A DNA stretch of 6,865 bases from CAVPRW01 sp046727435 [NCBI: bacterium] (GCA_046727435.1 JBKPCR010000463.1:1-6865); one strand, 5' to 3'; positions 1 through 6,651 are shown, numbered from the stretch's first letter. The notes: generated by a model from the letters alone, not told the origin. Numbers and translations are program-made.

Positions 1-135
1 CACGACATGGAGGTGGTGCAGCGCTATGGCCGGCGGGTTCTGGTGTTCGATAATGGACGGGTGATCGCCGATGGCGACCCCGCCAGCGTCCTCGCCGATC
101 CCGAGGTGCGAAAGGCGGTCCTGGGGCGGGTGTAG
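1..135 (+). CDS. livG: LivG-type branched-chain amino acid ABC transporter ATPase, C-terminal fragment
   Basis: The 5' end lies outside the window; 44 codons and a TAG stop remain. The fragment begins HDMEVVQRYGRRVLVF, which is the H-loop (switch histidine, residue 1 here) and following beta strand of an ABC ATPase. It continues with the NGRVIADGDPASVLADPEVRKAVLG tail, split here as NGRVIADGDP and ASVLADPEVRKAVLG, typical of LivG, the first of two cytoplasmic ATPases that power HAAT-family uptake of branched-chain amino acids, amides or urea. A LivF-type gene follows after 41 bp, the usual livG-livF order. If TAG were read through, the frame would gain only seven residues after it before a TGA at 157-159. 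The LivG-versus-other choice rests on the tail and the neighbour, because the Walker motifs are not in the window. Confidence 0.85.
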   Translation, partial: HDMEVVQRYGRRVLVFDNGRVIADGDPASVLADPEVRKAVLGRV

Positions 136-176
136 GTCAGGGGTTACCGAAAGCGCTGAACGGAAATAGGTGCCGC

Positions 177-827
177 ATGTTGCAGGTCGATGGCCTTCGG
201 GTCACCATCAAAGGGTTCGTCATCTTGCGAGGGATCAGTCTAGACGTCCCACCAGGTGGGTTGATCGGTCTGGTAGGCCGGAACGGCGCTGGCAAAACCA
301 CTACCCTGAAGAGCCTCATGGGGATTCTACCGGCGTCGGCAGGGAGCATTCGGTTCAATGGCGACGATCTCATACGGGTGCCGGCCTATCGGCGCGCCCA
401 ATTGGGGATCGGCTATATGCCCGAGGACCGGCGGCTGATCGGGGCCTTGAGCGTGGAAGACAACATTCTGTTACCGGCCTGGGCGAGTGGGCTTGAAGAC
501 GGCCATCAGCGGTTATCCTCGATTTATCAGCTGATGCCCGATGTAGGCGAGCTGGCCAGGCGAAAGGCCTCACAGCTGAGTGGTGGGCAGCAGAAGCTGG
601 TCGCTCTGGCGCGGGCGCTGATGAGCGGTACCAAGCTCCTGCTCTTGGATGAGCCTTTTGAAGGCCTATCCCCTGCCTTTGGCGAGAAGCTCGCCGGCAC
701 CATTCGTGAGTTGCAACGGGCTGGCCTGTCCGTCCTGATGGCCGAATCTGATTTGAAGCGGATCAGTTTTTGCGACACCATCTACACCATTGAACGAGGG
801 GAGATGATCCAGCGCGCCGACGTGTGA
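177..827 (+). CDS. livF: LivF-type branched-chain amino acid/amide ABC transporter ATPase
   Basis: This 216-residue cytoplasmic ATPase would pair with LivG to drive import through the LivH/LivM permeases. Visible motifs are Walker A GRNGAGKT (34-41), the LivF-like segment IGYMPEDRR (78-86), the ABC signature LSGGQQ (134-139), Walker B LLLLDEP with catalytic Glu159 (154-160) and the D-loop GLSP (163-166). The H-loop position reads AESD, so Ser191 stands where most ABC ATPases have His; LivF proteins commonly carry Gln there (VEQN). The protein ends soon after the ERGEMIQ strand, about 20 residues shorter than usual LivF proteins (roughly 235). ATG 177 is chosen because it gives the family's MLxVxxLxV start; an AGGTG lies 4 nt upstream. 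The 41-bp gap to livG suggests co-transcription. The LivF family call is firm; the substrate is not determined. Confidence 0.92.
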   Translation: MLQVDGLRVTIKGFVILRGISLDVPPGGLIGLVGRNGAGKTTTLKSLMGILPASAGSIRFNGDDLIRVPAYRRAQLGIGYMPEDRRLIGALSVEDNILLPAWASGLEDGHQRLSSIYQLMPDVGELARRKASQLSGGQQKLVALARALMSGTKLLLLDEPFEGLSPAFGEKLAGTIRELQRAGLSVLMAESDLKRISFCDTIYTIERGEMIQRADV

Positions 828-981
828 CACCGCGGTTGCATTGAGGGAAGCAGAGCCCTTGCGCTGTCGTCTCACAAAACAGCAATGATAAGACCTCATG
901 GCAGCGCGCCGTCGCAGCGGGCGATTGGCTAGATGTAGCCATGGGGGACAGTGGCACTTAGATGCCGAAGGGAGCGTGCAC
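828..981. other. intergenic region between livF and the binding-protein pseudogene
   Basis: This 154-bp gap has no convincing gene. Possible weak promoter-like bits exist (CTGTCG at 864-869 and TGATAA at 886-891, 16 bp apart), but they are poor matches. A TGGCAC at 951-956 resembles a sigma54 -24 box, but the matching GC is one base too close and the ATG is only about 25 bp downstream. No terminator with a T-run follows livF. An in-frame ATG at 898 has no good ribosome binding site and would bury the signal peptide. Confidence 0.5.
968..974 (+). promoter_or_regulatory. ribosome binding site of the binding-protein pseudogene
   Basis: AAGGGAG lies 7 nt ahead of ATG 982. It decides the start: the next residues are MDQLRVRRIVLITLG, a normal Sec signal peptide. 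Starting at the in-frame ATG 898 would add 28 residues before that signal. Confidence 0.7.
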
Positions 982-2520
982 ATGGATCAGCTGCGTGTGC
1001 GACGGATTGTCCTCATCACTCTCGGGTTGGTCTGGGCGGGATTGGCAGCGGCGTGGGGTCAGCAAGCGAAGTATGGTGGCACCTTGCGCGTGGCATTCGA
1101 AGCCGATGTCACGGGTTTCGACCCCGCTATCCCCGGCCTCCAGAATTATTATGTCAACCAAAACCTGTTCAACACCTTGGTGACGCTCGATGAGAACCTG
1201 GGCTTTGTCCCAGACCTGGCCGAATCCTGGGATGTCCAAGAGCAGGGGAAGGTCTACCTGTTCCATCTCCGTCGCGGCGTGCAATTTCATGATGGCACAG
1301 ACGTCGACGCTGCGGCAGTGAAATGGAATCTCGACCGCATCATGGCCGACGACAAGGCTCCGGCGCACCGCTTCTTCGCCAATGTCGAGTCGTCTGAGGT
1401 GCTCGATGCCCAGACGCTGAAAATCATCATGCGTTACCCGACCACCACGCTGCTGTCGGCCCTGGCCACCAATGGCACAGGATTGCATATCATCTCGCCG
1501 ACATCCGAGAAGACCTAGGGTAAGGATGTTCTCCGCCATCCCGCCGGCACCGGCCCGTTTCGCTTCGTTAGCTGGGAACAAAACTCGCGTATCGTGCTGG
1601 AGCGCAACCCCGACTATTTCAAAGCAGGGCTGCCCTACCTGGATCGCCTCGAATATCGCATCATGAAAGAGGGAGTGACCCGCGCGGCGGCCCTGCGGGC
1701 CGGGGAGGTGGATTTCGTGAACTGGACCCCCCGTGAAGCACTGGAGCGCCTATCGAAGGATCCGAAGTTGCGGGTGCTGCAAGGCCCGGAAGCGTCGCAC
1801 CTCTACAGCAACTTTACCGTCACTCGCAAACCCTTCGATGACGTGCGGGTGCGCCAGGCCCTGATCGGTTACGGCCTCAATCGACCAGCTATAGCCAAGG
1901 CAGCCATGTTGGGGTACGCCACGCCTTCGATCAGTTTCGTGTCGCCCGGCGCACGAGGCTACCTGGACCTGTCGGAGCGGTATCCGTATGATCCCGCGCG
2001 CGCTCGGGCTTTGCTCAAAGAGGCTGGCTTCGATGAAAAAAATCCTCTCCGTTATACCATCATGACCCATGGCGCCGAGCCGTCGCTCCCGACCATCGCC
2101 ACCATCGTCAAGACGCAAATGGCTGCCATCGGGGTCGAGGTGACGGTTGAGGTCATCGACCGACCCGTCTTCTTGAAACGACTCTTGCGAGACCGGGATT
2201 ACGACCAGGTGATCAATATGGCGCTCCCCTTCCTCGATGTCGGTGACCGCGGCTTTGTGCTCGAACGTGGCGGGCTCAATCTGCCGAACCATCAGGACGC
2301 CAAGGTCGATGAGATGTTTGATCGCTGGCGGCGCGCCCTGGACCCGCAAGAGCAGCGTACAATCGCCGACGAGGTCCAGGGCTATGTGGCGGACAATGCC
2401 TTGTATACGGCCATCTGTGGCAATCCAATCGTCAACGCGCTGCGCGCCAATGTCAAAGGCTACACCTATATGCGCGGGCTGCTGGTGATGTTTGAGCGCA
2501 CCTGGCTCGATCGGCCGTAA
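982..2520 (+). pseudogene. peptide-type ABC transporter solute-binding protein (SBP_bac_5 family), interrupted by an in-frame TAG
   Basis: Read through the TAG, the frame gives 512 residues, a normal length for DppA/OppA-like periplasmic binding proteins. A Sec signal peptide occupies about residues 1-26 (basic MDQLRVRR, hydrophobic core, cleavage near AWG|QQ, no lipobox Cys). Family motifs lie on both sides of the stop: YGGTLRVAF (31-39) and GVQFHDGTDVDAAAVKWNLD (99-118) before it; HPAGTGPFRF, VLERNPDYF, GLPYLD and RKPFDDVRVRQAL after it. Codon 179 is TAG, in SPTSEKT*GKDVLRHPAGTGPF, where relatives often have Tyr or Trp (Tyr or Trp to TAG is one substitution). No frameshift or second stop occurs over the next 333 codons, which end in TAA, so the lesion is recent, recoded, or a sequence error. 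It is not an obvious Liv partner, since those use a different binding-protein family. The 178-residue product alone would lack most of the binding fold. Confidence 0.85.
1516..1518 (+). other. in-frame amber codon in the binding-protein gene
   Basis: TAG inside CCTAGGG is the only stop between ATG 982 and TAA 2518-2520 in this frame. The reading frame is the same on both sides, and conserved SBP_bac_5 sequence resumes within about ten codons. No Shine-Dalgarno with a good start follows closely; GTG 1594 is inside the conserved VLERNPDYF motif, so independent translation of the distal part is unlikely. Confidence 0.9.
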
Positions 2521-2720
2521 GAGGAGCGCCCGCCACAAGCCAGGTCTCCGCAGCTTGGCAGCGCAGGCAAAAGGTGGCTCAACTGGACGGCCCCACTAGA
2601 GCGCTTGTTAGAGGCACTAGGGCAGGTCATGAGGCAGGCAAAGTAAGACCGCAACTGCGGATGCACGCAGACGAACGCCGATAATCAGCGTGTATCTGCG
2701 TCCATCTGCGGTTCATTCGC
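2521..2720. other. convergent intergenic region
   Basis: This 200-bp gap lies between the 3' ends of the + strand binding-protein pseudogene and the - strand permease gene. I see no gene in it. Its right half is occupied by a long imperfect palindrome (2653-2713); the left half shows no clear structure. Confidence 0.6.
2653..2713. repeat. 61-bp imperfect palindrome, probable dispersed intergenic repeat
   Basis: The arms pair symmetrically about position 2683, with 23 of 30 positions complementary in DNA and three more G-T pairs in RNA. The outer sequence has the rhythm CGCAGATGGACGCAGAT on the - strand, which resembles GCAGAT-rich intergenic repeats I remember from several uncultured and environmental bacteria. 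Its place between two convergent 3' ends would let a transcript hairpin act as a bidirectional stop or 3'-end stabiliser, but there is no T-run on either side for a classical intrinsic terminator. Repeat status cannot be proved from one copy. Confidence 0.55.
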
Positions 2721-3650
2721 TCACGTGCGGTGACGCAGCTTCGGGTCGAGGGCATCGCGCAGCGAATCGCCGAAGAGATTGAAGCCGAACACCGCCAGGC
2801 TGATGGCTATACCGGGGAAAACAGCCACCCACGCCGCCCGTTCGGCATACGCCAGCGCGCCGTTGAGCATCAATCCCCACGACGGCGTGGGCTCGGCAGT
2901 GCCCAGCCCCAAGAAGCTCAAGGAGGCTTCCACGAGGATGGCGTTGCTGAACTGGGCCGTCAGCAGGATCAAATACGGCGCCATGACGTTGGGGATGATA
3001 TGGCGCAGGATCACCCCCAGGTGGGAGTACCCGACAGCACGGGCCGCTTCTACATACATGTGTTCTTTGATGCTCAGGGCATTGGAGCGGACGATGCGAG
3101 CGGTGCGGGGAATGATGGGGATGGCGATGGCCAACACCACATTGGGAATCGATCGGCCCAGGACGGTGACGATGGCCAGCGCCAGAATCAGCAACGGGAA
3201 GGCCAGCATCACATCGACGAGGCGCTGCAGGAACAGGTCCACTTTACCGCCGAGATAGGCGCTGACCACGCCCACCAGGGCCCCACCGGTCGCGCCGACG
3301 AAGGCAGCGGTCAGGCCGATGAACAGCGCCACGCGCGCCCCATAAACAATGCGGGTGAACAGATCCCGGCCGAACTCGTCGGTGCCGAACCAGTGGTCCA
3401 GGCTCGGGGACTTGAACTGTAAGCTCTGATTGATTTCATAGGGATCATAGGGGGCGATGACATCGGCAAAGATGGCGGTGAGGATCATCAACAGAATAAT
3501 GGCGCCACCGATGGCTCCCAAGGGTTTCGTGACGATAAACTTGCGGATCGCGGGCCAGGCGTAAGTGCCGGCCCACTGCTTACCCCCCGCAACGGCCTTC
3601 AGCTGTTGGGTCGTGAGAGGTATCTGCTCCTCATGCGTTACCTCAGCCAT
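2721..3650 (-). CDS. dppC: DppC-like peptide ABC transporter permease
   Basis: This 309-residue inner-membrane permease is the second transmembrane subunit of a peptide/nickel-type importer (BPD_transp_1 fold with the OppC N-terminal domain). A cytoplasmic N-terminus of about 42 residues precedes TM1 (about 43-63). The signature HWFGTDEFGRDLFTRIVYGA (86-105) is diagnostic of DppC/OppC. Further membrane segments lie near 107-130, 145-180, 222-245 and 275-295. The EAA loop that docks on the ATPase is at about 199-221 (YVEAARAVGYSHLGVILRH, then IIPN). Length is normal (about 300). ATG 3650 follows GGAGG by 5 nt. The gene starts 10 bp after dppB stops and is last in the operon; no DppD/DppF ATPase genes follow, as the next gene is convergent. 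Substrate could be peptides, glutathione, opines or sugars. Confidence 0.93.
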   Translation of the reverse strand: MAEVTHEEQIPLTTQQLKAVAGGKQWAGTYAWPAIRKFIVTKPLGAIGGAIILLMILTAIFADVIAPYDPYEINQSLQFKSPSLDHWFGTDEFGRDLFTRIVYGARVALFIGLTAAFVGATGGALVGVVSAYLGGKVDLFLQRLVDVMLAFPLLILALAIVTVLGRSIPNVVLAIAIPIIPRTARIVRSNALSIKEHMYVEAARAVGYSHLGVILRHIIPNVMAPYLILLTAQFSNAILVEASLSFLGLGTAEPTPSWGLMLNGALAYAERAAWVAVFPGIAISLAVFGFNLFGDSLRDALDPKLRHRT

Positions 3651-3655
3651 CCCAG

Positions 3656-3660
3656 CCTCC
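3656..3660 (-). promoter_or_regulatory. ribosome binding site of dppC
   Basis: GGAGG on the - strand sits 5 nt before ATG 3650 and lies in the 10-bp gap after the dppB TAA, consistent with coupled translation of the two permeases. Confidence 0.75.
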
Positions 3661-4620
3661 TTAGCGGTAGCTGATCCTGGGGTCTAGCCAGGCATAGAGC
3701 AAATCGACGATCAGATTGCTGAAGACGATGATAAAGGCGGTCAGCAGCACCATCGTCTGCACCACCGGGATGTCCCGATGCAAAATGGCATCGACCACAA
3801 AGCGGCCCAGCCCGTTCAGGGTAAAGACGGTCTCCGTGACCACCAGACCGCCCATCAGGAAGGCCAACTCCGCCCCGATGATGGTGATCACCGGCAACAT
3901 AGCATTCTTCAGGGTATGTTTGGCGACCACAATGCCTTCGCGCAAACCCTTCGCCCAGGCCGTCCGAATGTAGTCCTCCCGCATCACCTCCAGCACCGCC
4001 GAGCGCGTCAGACGGGTGCTTAACGCGGCATTGCGGTAGCCCACGGTGACGATGGGCCACACCAACTGCTTGAAGTTCTCCCACGGATCTTCCCAGAGCG
4101 GGACGAACACCAGCGGCGGGCTCCACTGGAAGTAGATCACCAGGAAGAGGATGAGCAGGATGCCGATCCAGAAGTTCGGGAGCGCCAGGCCCCCGATGCT
4201 GACGACGCGCACTCCATAGTCCACCCAGGTATCCTGACGGATGGCCGCCAGCGTGCCCAGTGGGATGGCGATCAGGGCGGAGATCAGCGTCGCGAAGAGG
4301 GCGACCTCAAGGGTCAAGGGGAAACGAATACGCAGTTCCTCGAGCACCGGCGCCCCGGTCCACAGGGAGTTGCCGAAGTCGAGGCGGACGATGCCCCAGA
4401 CCCACGAGAAGAACTGTTCATACAGCGGGCGGTCGAGCCCCAATTTGTGTCGCACTTTCTCGACTTCCATGAGATTGACATCGCCGCCTTGCTCACCAGC
4501 GCCCAGGATCAACAGGGCGATGTCCCCAGGGACGACGTGCATCAGGATGAAGACCACCAGGGCTGCCCCGAGCAGGGTGGGAATCATCAACAGAATACGC
4601 TTGACGATGTATTGCCACAC
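3661..4620 (-). CDS. dppB: DppB-like peptide ABC transporter permease
   Basis: This 319-residue inner-membrane permease is the first transmembrane subunit of the importer. The N-terminus MWQYIVKRILLMIPTLLGA leads into TM1 (about 9-29) and is typical of DppB, as is HVVPGD (28-33). The periplasmic segment includes LGLDRPLYEQF (60-70) and DFGNSLWTGAPV (81-92). Further membrane spans lie near 101-126, 136-163, 185-200, 241-263 and 286-308. The EAA loop is at about 216-243 (DYIRTAWAKGLREGIVVAKH, then TLKNAML), where DppB proteins more often have RAKG than WAKG. The C-terminus ends LLYAWLDPRISY, as expected. The start codon is GTG (4620-4618), with GGAGG about 9 nt upstream. It lies 88 bp after the binding-protein gene and 10 bp before dppC. 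Confidence 0.93.
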   Translation of the reverse strand: MWQYIVKRILLMIPTLLGAALVVFILMHVVPGDIALLILGAGEQGGDVNLMEVEKVRHKLGLDRPLYEQFFSWVWGIVRLDFGNSLWTGAPVLEELRIRFPLTLEVALFATLISALIAIPLGTLAAIRQDTWVDYGVRVVSIGGLALPNFWIGILLILFLVIYFQWSPPLVFVPLWEDPWENFKQLVWPIVTVGYRNAALSTRLTRSAVLEVMREDYIRTAWAKGLREGIVVAKHTLKNAMLPVITIIGAELAFLMGGLVVTETVFTLNGLGRFVVDAILHRDIPVVQTMVLLTAFIIVFSNLIVDLLYAWLDPRISYR

Positions 4621-4659
4621 AGGTTCGGACCTCCATCAGCAGGGCACCCCCCCACCCAT

Positions 4660-4682
4660 CCCTCCCCCTCGCGGGGGGAGGG
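4660..4682. repeat. GC-rich hairpin between binding-protein and permease genes
   Basis: CCCTCCCCC (4660-4668) pairs perfectly with GGGGGAGGG (4674-4682), 9 bp, plus a possible T-G closing pair around a CGC loop. Outer C-rich and G-rich stretches (4647-4653 and 4688-4694) could extend it imperfectly. No T-run follows on the - strand, so it is not a typical terminator. In many operons such a hairpin after the binding-protein gene protects the upstream mRNA or partly stops transcription, giving more binding protein than permease. It may also be a copy of a dispersed palindromic repeat. Confidence 0.65.
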
Positions 4683-4708
4683 TTAAGGAGGGGGTTACTG
4701 GATGCCTC

Positions 4709-6301
4709 TCACTTCGCCGCCAGCCACACATCCTCGAAGCGTCGATTATTCCAGTGGCTGGGGAGCGGCTCGTAGTTGCGCAGGCGGGCCGTACGCACTT
4801 CCAGGCGTGTCGTCCACGCCCCCGGGATGCGCCAGACCTTCTCCAGGATGCGTTTCTGGATCTCCTTCACCAGTTGGATGCGCTTCTGCTCGTCCATCTC
4901 CTTCGCCTGCTGCGCGAAGAGCCCATCGACCACAGGGTCGCTCATGCGGCCCCAGTTCTCTGGCTGCCCGGTGACAAATTTGTCCAGCAACTCTTCGGGG
5001 TCTCCCACCAATTGAGAACCATAGGGGTCCACGATGAGCTCAAAATCCCTCGCCACCCGGGTCTGACTCCAGGTGGCCGACTCCTCCACCTTATGCTCGG
5101 CCTCCACCCCGATCTTCTTCCACGACGAGATCAGGTAGACGGCTAAATCGATATACGGCATTTTGATATTGCGGTTGGTCAGCACCGTCTTGAAGCCATT
5201 GGGAAAGCCGGCCTCGGCTAACAACCGCTTGGCCTCGCGCAGGTTGGCGGCGTGGTCTCGGCTGAAGCCCGGCAACGCTTCCAACTCCTCCGGGCTCAAG
5301 GCCCACTGGCTGTCCGGGTGCATGATGCCCCCGACATATTCCAGGTTGGTGATCGGCGCCAGCGTTTTGACCAAATCGTAGCGGTCGAGGGCCAAGGTCA
5401 GGGCCTTGCGCACCCGTTCATCGTCGAAGGGCTTCCTGTCCATATTGAAGGTGACCCCAAAGTTGCCGATGTTCTGCACCTTGGCTACGACCACCTTATC
5501 GCCCAACGACTGCTTGATGGCATCGACATCCCCAGGGGGCATAAAGCGCAATTCTGCATCGACGCGTCCCGACCGCAGGGCAGTGGTCCGGGCCGAGGTG
5601 TCGACGATGATGAAGTACTTGATCCCGTCCAGGTAGGGCAGCCCTTTTTTCCAATAGTTCGGGTTGCGCTCCAGTTCGACGTAGGAGCCCCGTACGTAGT
5701 TCTTCAACTTGAAGGGCCCGCTGCCGACGGCATGGGTCTTGAAGTAGTGGGGATCCGTATCGAGATATTTTTTGGGATAGATAAAGTTGGCCGGGCCGGC
5801 CAGGTTCGACAGGAACGCCGGCGACGGGTGGTGCAGGCGGATGACCACCGTGGAGCGGTCGGGGGCCTCGATGCTCTTGACCATCTGAAAGTTCCCCCGC
5901 CGCGGACTGATCACGCCCTCCGACGGAAAGACAATCTTATCCAAGCTGGCCTTGACATCCGCCGAGGTTAGCTCGCTGCCATCGTGGAACGTCACCCCCT
6001 CGTGCAACGTAAAGGTGTACGTCAGGTGATCGTCTGAGACCGTCCAGGATTTGGCCACATCACCGATGATCTGGGGATAGTTATGGGGATCTAGCACGAC
6101 CAAGTTATTGTAGACCGGGCCCATCGGTTGGGCGACCGCGAAGGTTTGCTCCTGCTGCGCGTCCAGGCTGGGGGGGTCAGCGGGAAGGGCCACCTGGAAG
6201 ATCCCGCCACGGCGCGGCTGTTCCTGTGCAAGGGCCATTGGCGCTGCCCATAGGCCGATCAGTGTTACAAAGCTGAGTAAAGCTGCACCCACGTTTAGCA
6301 T
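4709..6301 (-). CDS. peptide-type ABC transporter solute-binding protein (SBP_bac_5 family)
   Basis: This 530-residue periplasmic protein would capture the substrate and deliver it to the DppB/DppC permeases encoded downstream. The start at 6301 is preferred over an in-frame ATG at 6334 because AAGGAGG lies 7 nt upstream and a clean Sec signal peptide begins there: MLNVGAALLSFVTLIGLW, cleavage near MALA|QEQ after residue 25, no lipobox. Family features include RRGGIFQVALPADPPSLD (30-47), GVTFHDGSELTSADVKASLD (102-121), VGSGPFKL (192-199), VELERNPNYW (208-217), GLPYLDG (220-226) and RKPFDDERVRKALTLALDR (289-307). Length is typical of DppA/OppA relatives. It resembles the TAG-interrupted gene at the left only at family level, so they are not a fresh duplication. 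Ligand is unknown; peptides, opines, sugars or glutathione are all possible in this family. Confidence 0.94.
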   Translation of the reverse strand: MLNVGAALLSFVTLIGLWAAPMALAQEQPRRGGIFQVALPADPPSLDAQQEQTFAVAQPMGPVYNNLVVLDPHNYPQIIGDVAKSWTVSDDHLTYTFTLHEGVTFHDGSELTSADVKASLDKIVFPSEGVISPRRGNFQMVKSIEAPDRSTVVIRLHHPSPAFLSNLAGPANFIYPKKYLDTDPHYFKTHAVGSGPFKLKNYVRGSYVELERNPNYWKKGLPYLDGIKYFIIVDTSARTTALRSGRVDAELRFMPPGDVDAIKQSLGDKVVVAKVQNIGNFGVTFNMDRKPFDDERVRKALTLALDRYDLVKTLAPITNLEYVGGIMHPDSQWALSPEELEALPGFSRDHAANLREAKRLLAEAGFPNGFKTVLTNRNIKMPYIDLAVYLISSWKKIGVEAEHKVEESATWSQTRVARDFELIVDPYGSQLVGDPEELLDKFVTGQPENWGRMSDPVVDGLFAQQAKEMDEQKRIQLVKEIQKRILEKVWRIPGAWTTRLEVRTARLRNYEPLPSHWNNRRFEDVWLAAK

Positions 6302-6309
6302 TCCATCTC

Positions 6310-6316
6310 CTCCTTG
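6310..6316 (-). promoter_or_regulatory. ribosome binding site of the binding-protein gene
   Basis: AAGGAGG on the - strand, 7 nt ahead of ATG 6301, is a near-perfect Shine-Dalgarno. It fixes the start and argues against the ATG at 6334, which would place eleven extra residues before the signal peptide. Confidence 0.85.
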
Positions 6317-6410
6317 AAACGCCGGTTCATCCAATGGCCCGACTATGACGGATAGTTACGCCTCACGTCGGAGCACACCACGATGCGTTCCGACATCTCC
6401 TGCAGCAACT

Positions 6411-6426
6411 GGATGCACTTGCATCC
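6411..6426. repeat. 16-bp inverted repeat GGATGCA-CT-TGCATCC
   Basis: Seven perfectly complementary bases on each side of a 2-bp spacer, about 110 bp upstream of the binding-protein start. The spacer is too short for an RNA hairpin without opening inner pairs, so a dimeric DNA-binding protein site is more natural. The protein is unknown and chance is possible. Confidence 0.35.
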
Positions 6427-6534
6427 CGTCATCTCCCACGGCGGGGAGGCAATCCGGCCTCGATCCACGCATATAAGCAAACACCAAGGCGCGATTACCA
6501 AGGTAAAACTAGGCGATGAGAGCACTCTGACAGG

Positions 6535-6564
6535 CCCTTTCCCGCATCCGAGCGCAGGAAAGGG
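6535..6564 (-). other. stem-loop just downstream of the 20-codon ORF
   Basis: CCCTTTCC (6535-6542) and GGAAAGGG (6557-6564) form a perfect 8-bp stem. On the - strand transcript a U-G pair and two G-C pairs can extend it, leaving an 8-nt loop. It begins 2 nt after the small ORF stop codon. No U-run follows, so it is not a standard intrinsic terminator; an attenuation or mRNA-stability role is inference. Confidence 0.45.
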
Positions 6565-6566
6565 GG

Positions 6567-6629
6567 TTAGACACGGGTGAGCAGGCGTCCAATGAACAGA
6601 TAGAGGATGGGGCGCAGTGTGATGGGCAT
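6567..6629 (-). CDS. possible 20-residue leader peptide
   Basis: The frame ATG (6629-6627) to TAA (6569-6567) encodes MPITLRPILYLFIGRLLTRV, a hydrophobic, basic peptide with no recognised family. GGAGGT lies 5 nt upstream (6640-6635), as strong a ribosome binding site as those of the real genes. The frame sits in the leader between a good promoter and the binding-protein gene, and a stem-loop starts right after its stop. This arrangement resembles a leader peptide or small membrane protein. It is not rich in one amino acid in the way classical attenuator peptides are, although Leu (5 of 20), Arg and Ile dominate. It could also be chance or the remnant of a membrane-protein gene start. Confidence 0.4.
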   Translation of the reverse strand: MPITLRPILYLFIGRLLTRV

Positions 6630-6634
6630 CGGAC

Positions 6635-6640
6635 ACCTCC
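6635..6640 (-). promoter_or_regulatory. ribosome binding site of the 20-codon ORF
   Basis: GGAGGT on the - strand, 5 nt before ATG 6629. A complementary ACCTCTCCT lies upstream in the same transcript (6734-6726) and could pair with it with a small bulge, which might hide it; this pairing is inference. Confidence 0.45.
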
Positions 6641-6651
6641 TACTACTATGA

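Noticed and set aside
951-965. sigma54-like element TGGCAC-TTAGA-TGCC
   Set aside because: The spacing between the GG and GC is one base short and the site is too close to the start codon.
898-981. Upstream in-frame ATG for the interrupted binding-protein gene
   Set aside because: No ribosome binding site and it would put 28 residues before the signal peptide; ATG 982 has AAGGGAG 7 nt upstream.
958-1581. 207-codon open frame on the - strand
   Set aside because: Antisense to the binding-protein gene, with no family features; the + strand has a signal peptide and SBP_bac_5 motifs.
1519-2520. Distal part of the interrupted gene as an independent gene
   Set aside because: No start codon with a ribosome binding site precedes the conserved region; it lacks a signal peptide and the first lobe of the binding fold.
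1750-2538. 262-codon open frame on the - strand
   Set aside because: Antisense to the distal half of the binding-protein pseudogene, composition typical of a shadow frame, no recognisable motif.
2730-3422. 230-codon open frame on the + strand
   Set aside because: Exactly opposite dppC; rich in Gln, Gly, His and Asp as expected for the complement of a membrane-protein gene.
4241-5146. 301-codon open frame on the + strand
   Set aside because: It spans parts of two - strand genes and the hairpin between them; Pro, Arg and Ser-rich with no motif.
5252-5971. 239-codon open frame on the + strand
   Set aside because: Antisense shadow of the intact binding-protein gene.
6302-6334. Longer start (ATG 6334) for the intact binding-protein gene
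   Set aside because: The near-perfect AAGGAGG and the signal peptide both point to ATG 6301.
6343-6636. 97-codon open frame on the - strand
   Set aside because: Its GTG start overlaps the ribosome binding site of the 20-codon ORF, the composition is not protein-like in the first half, and no motif is seen.
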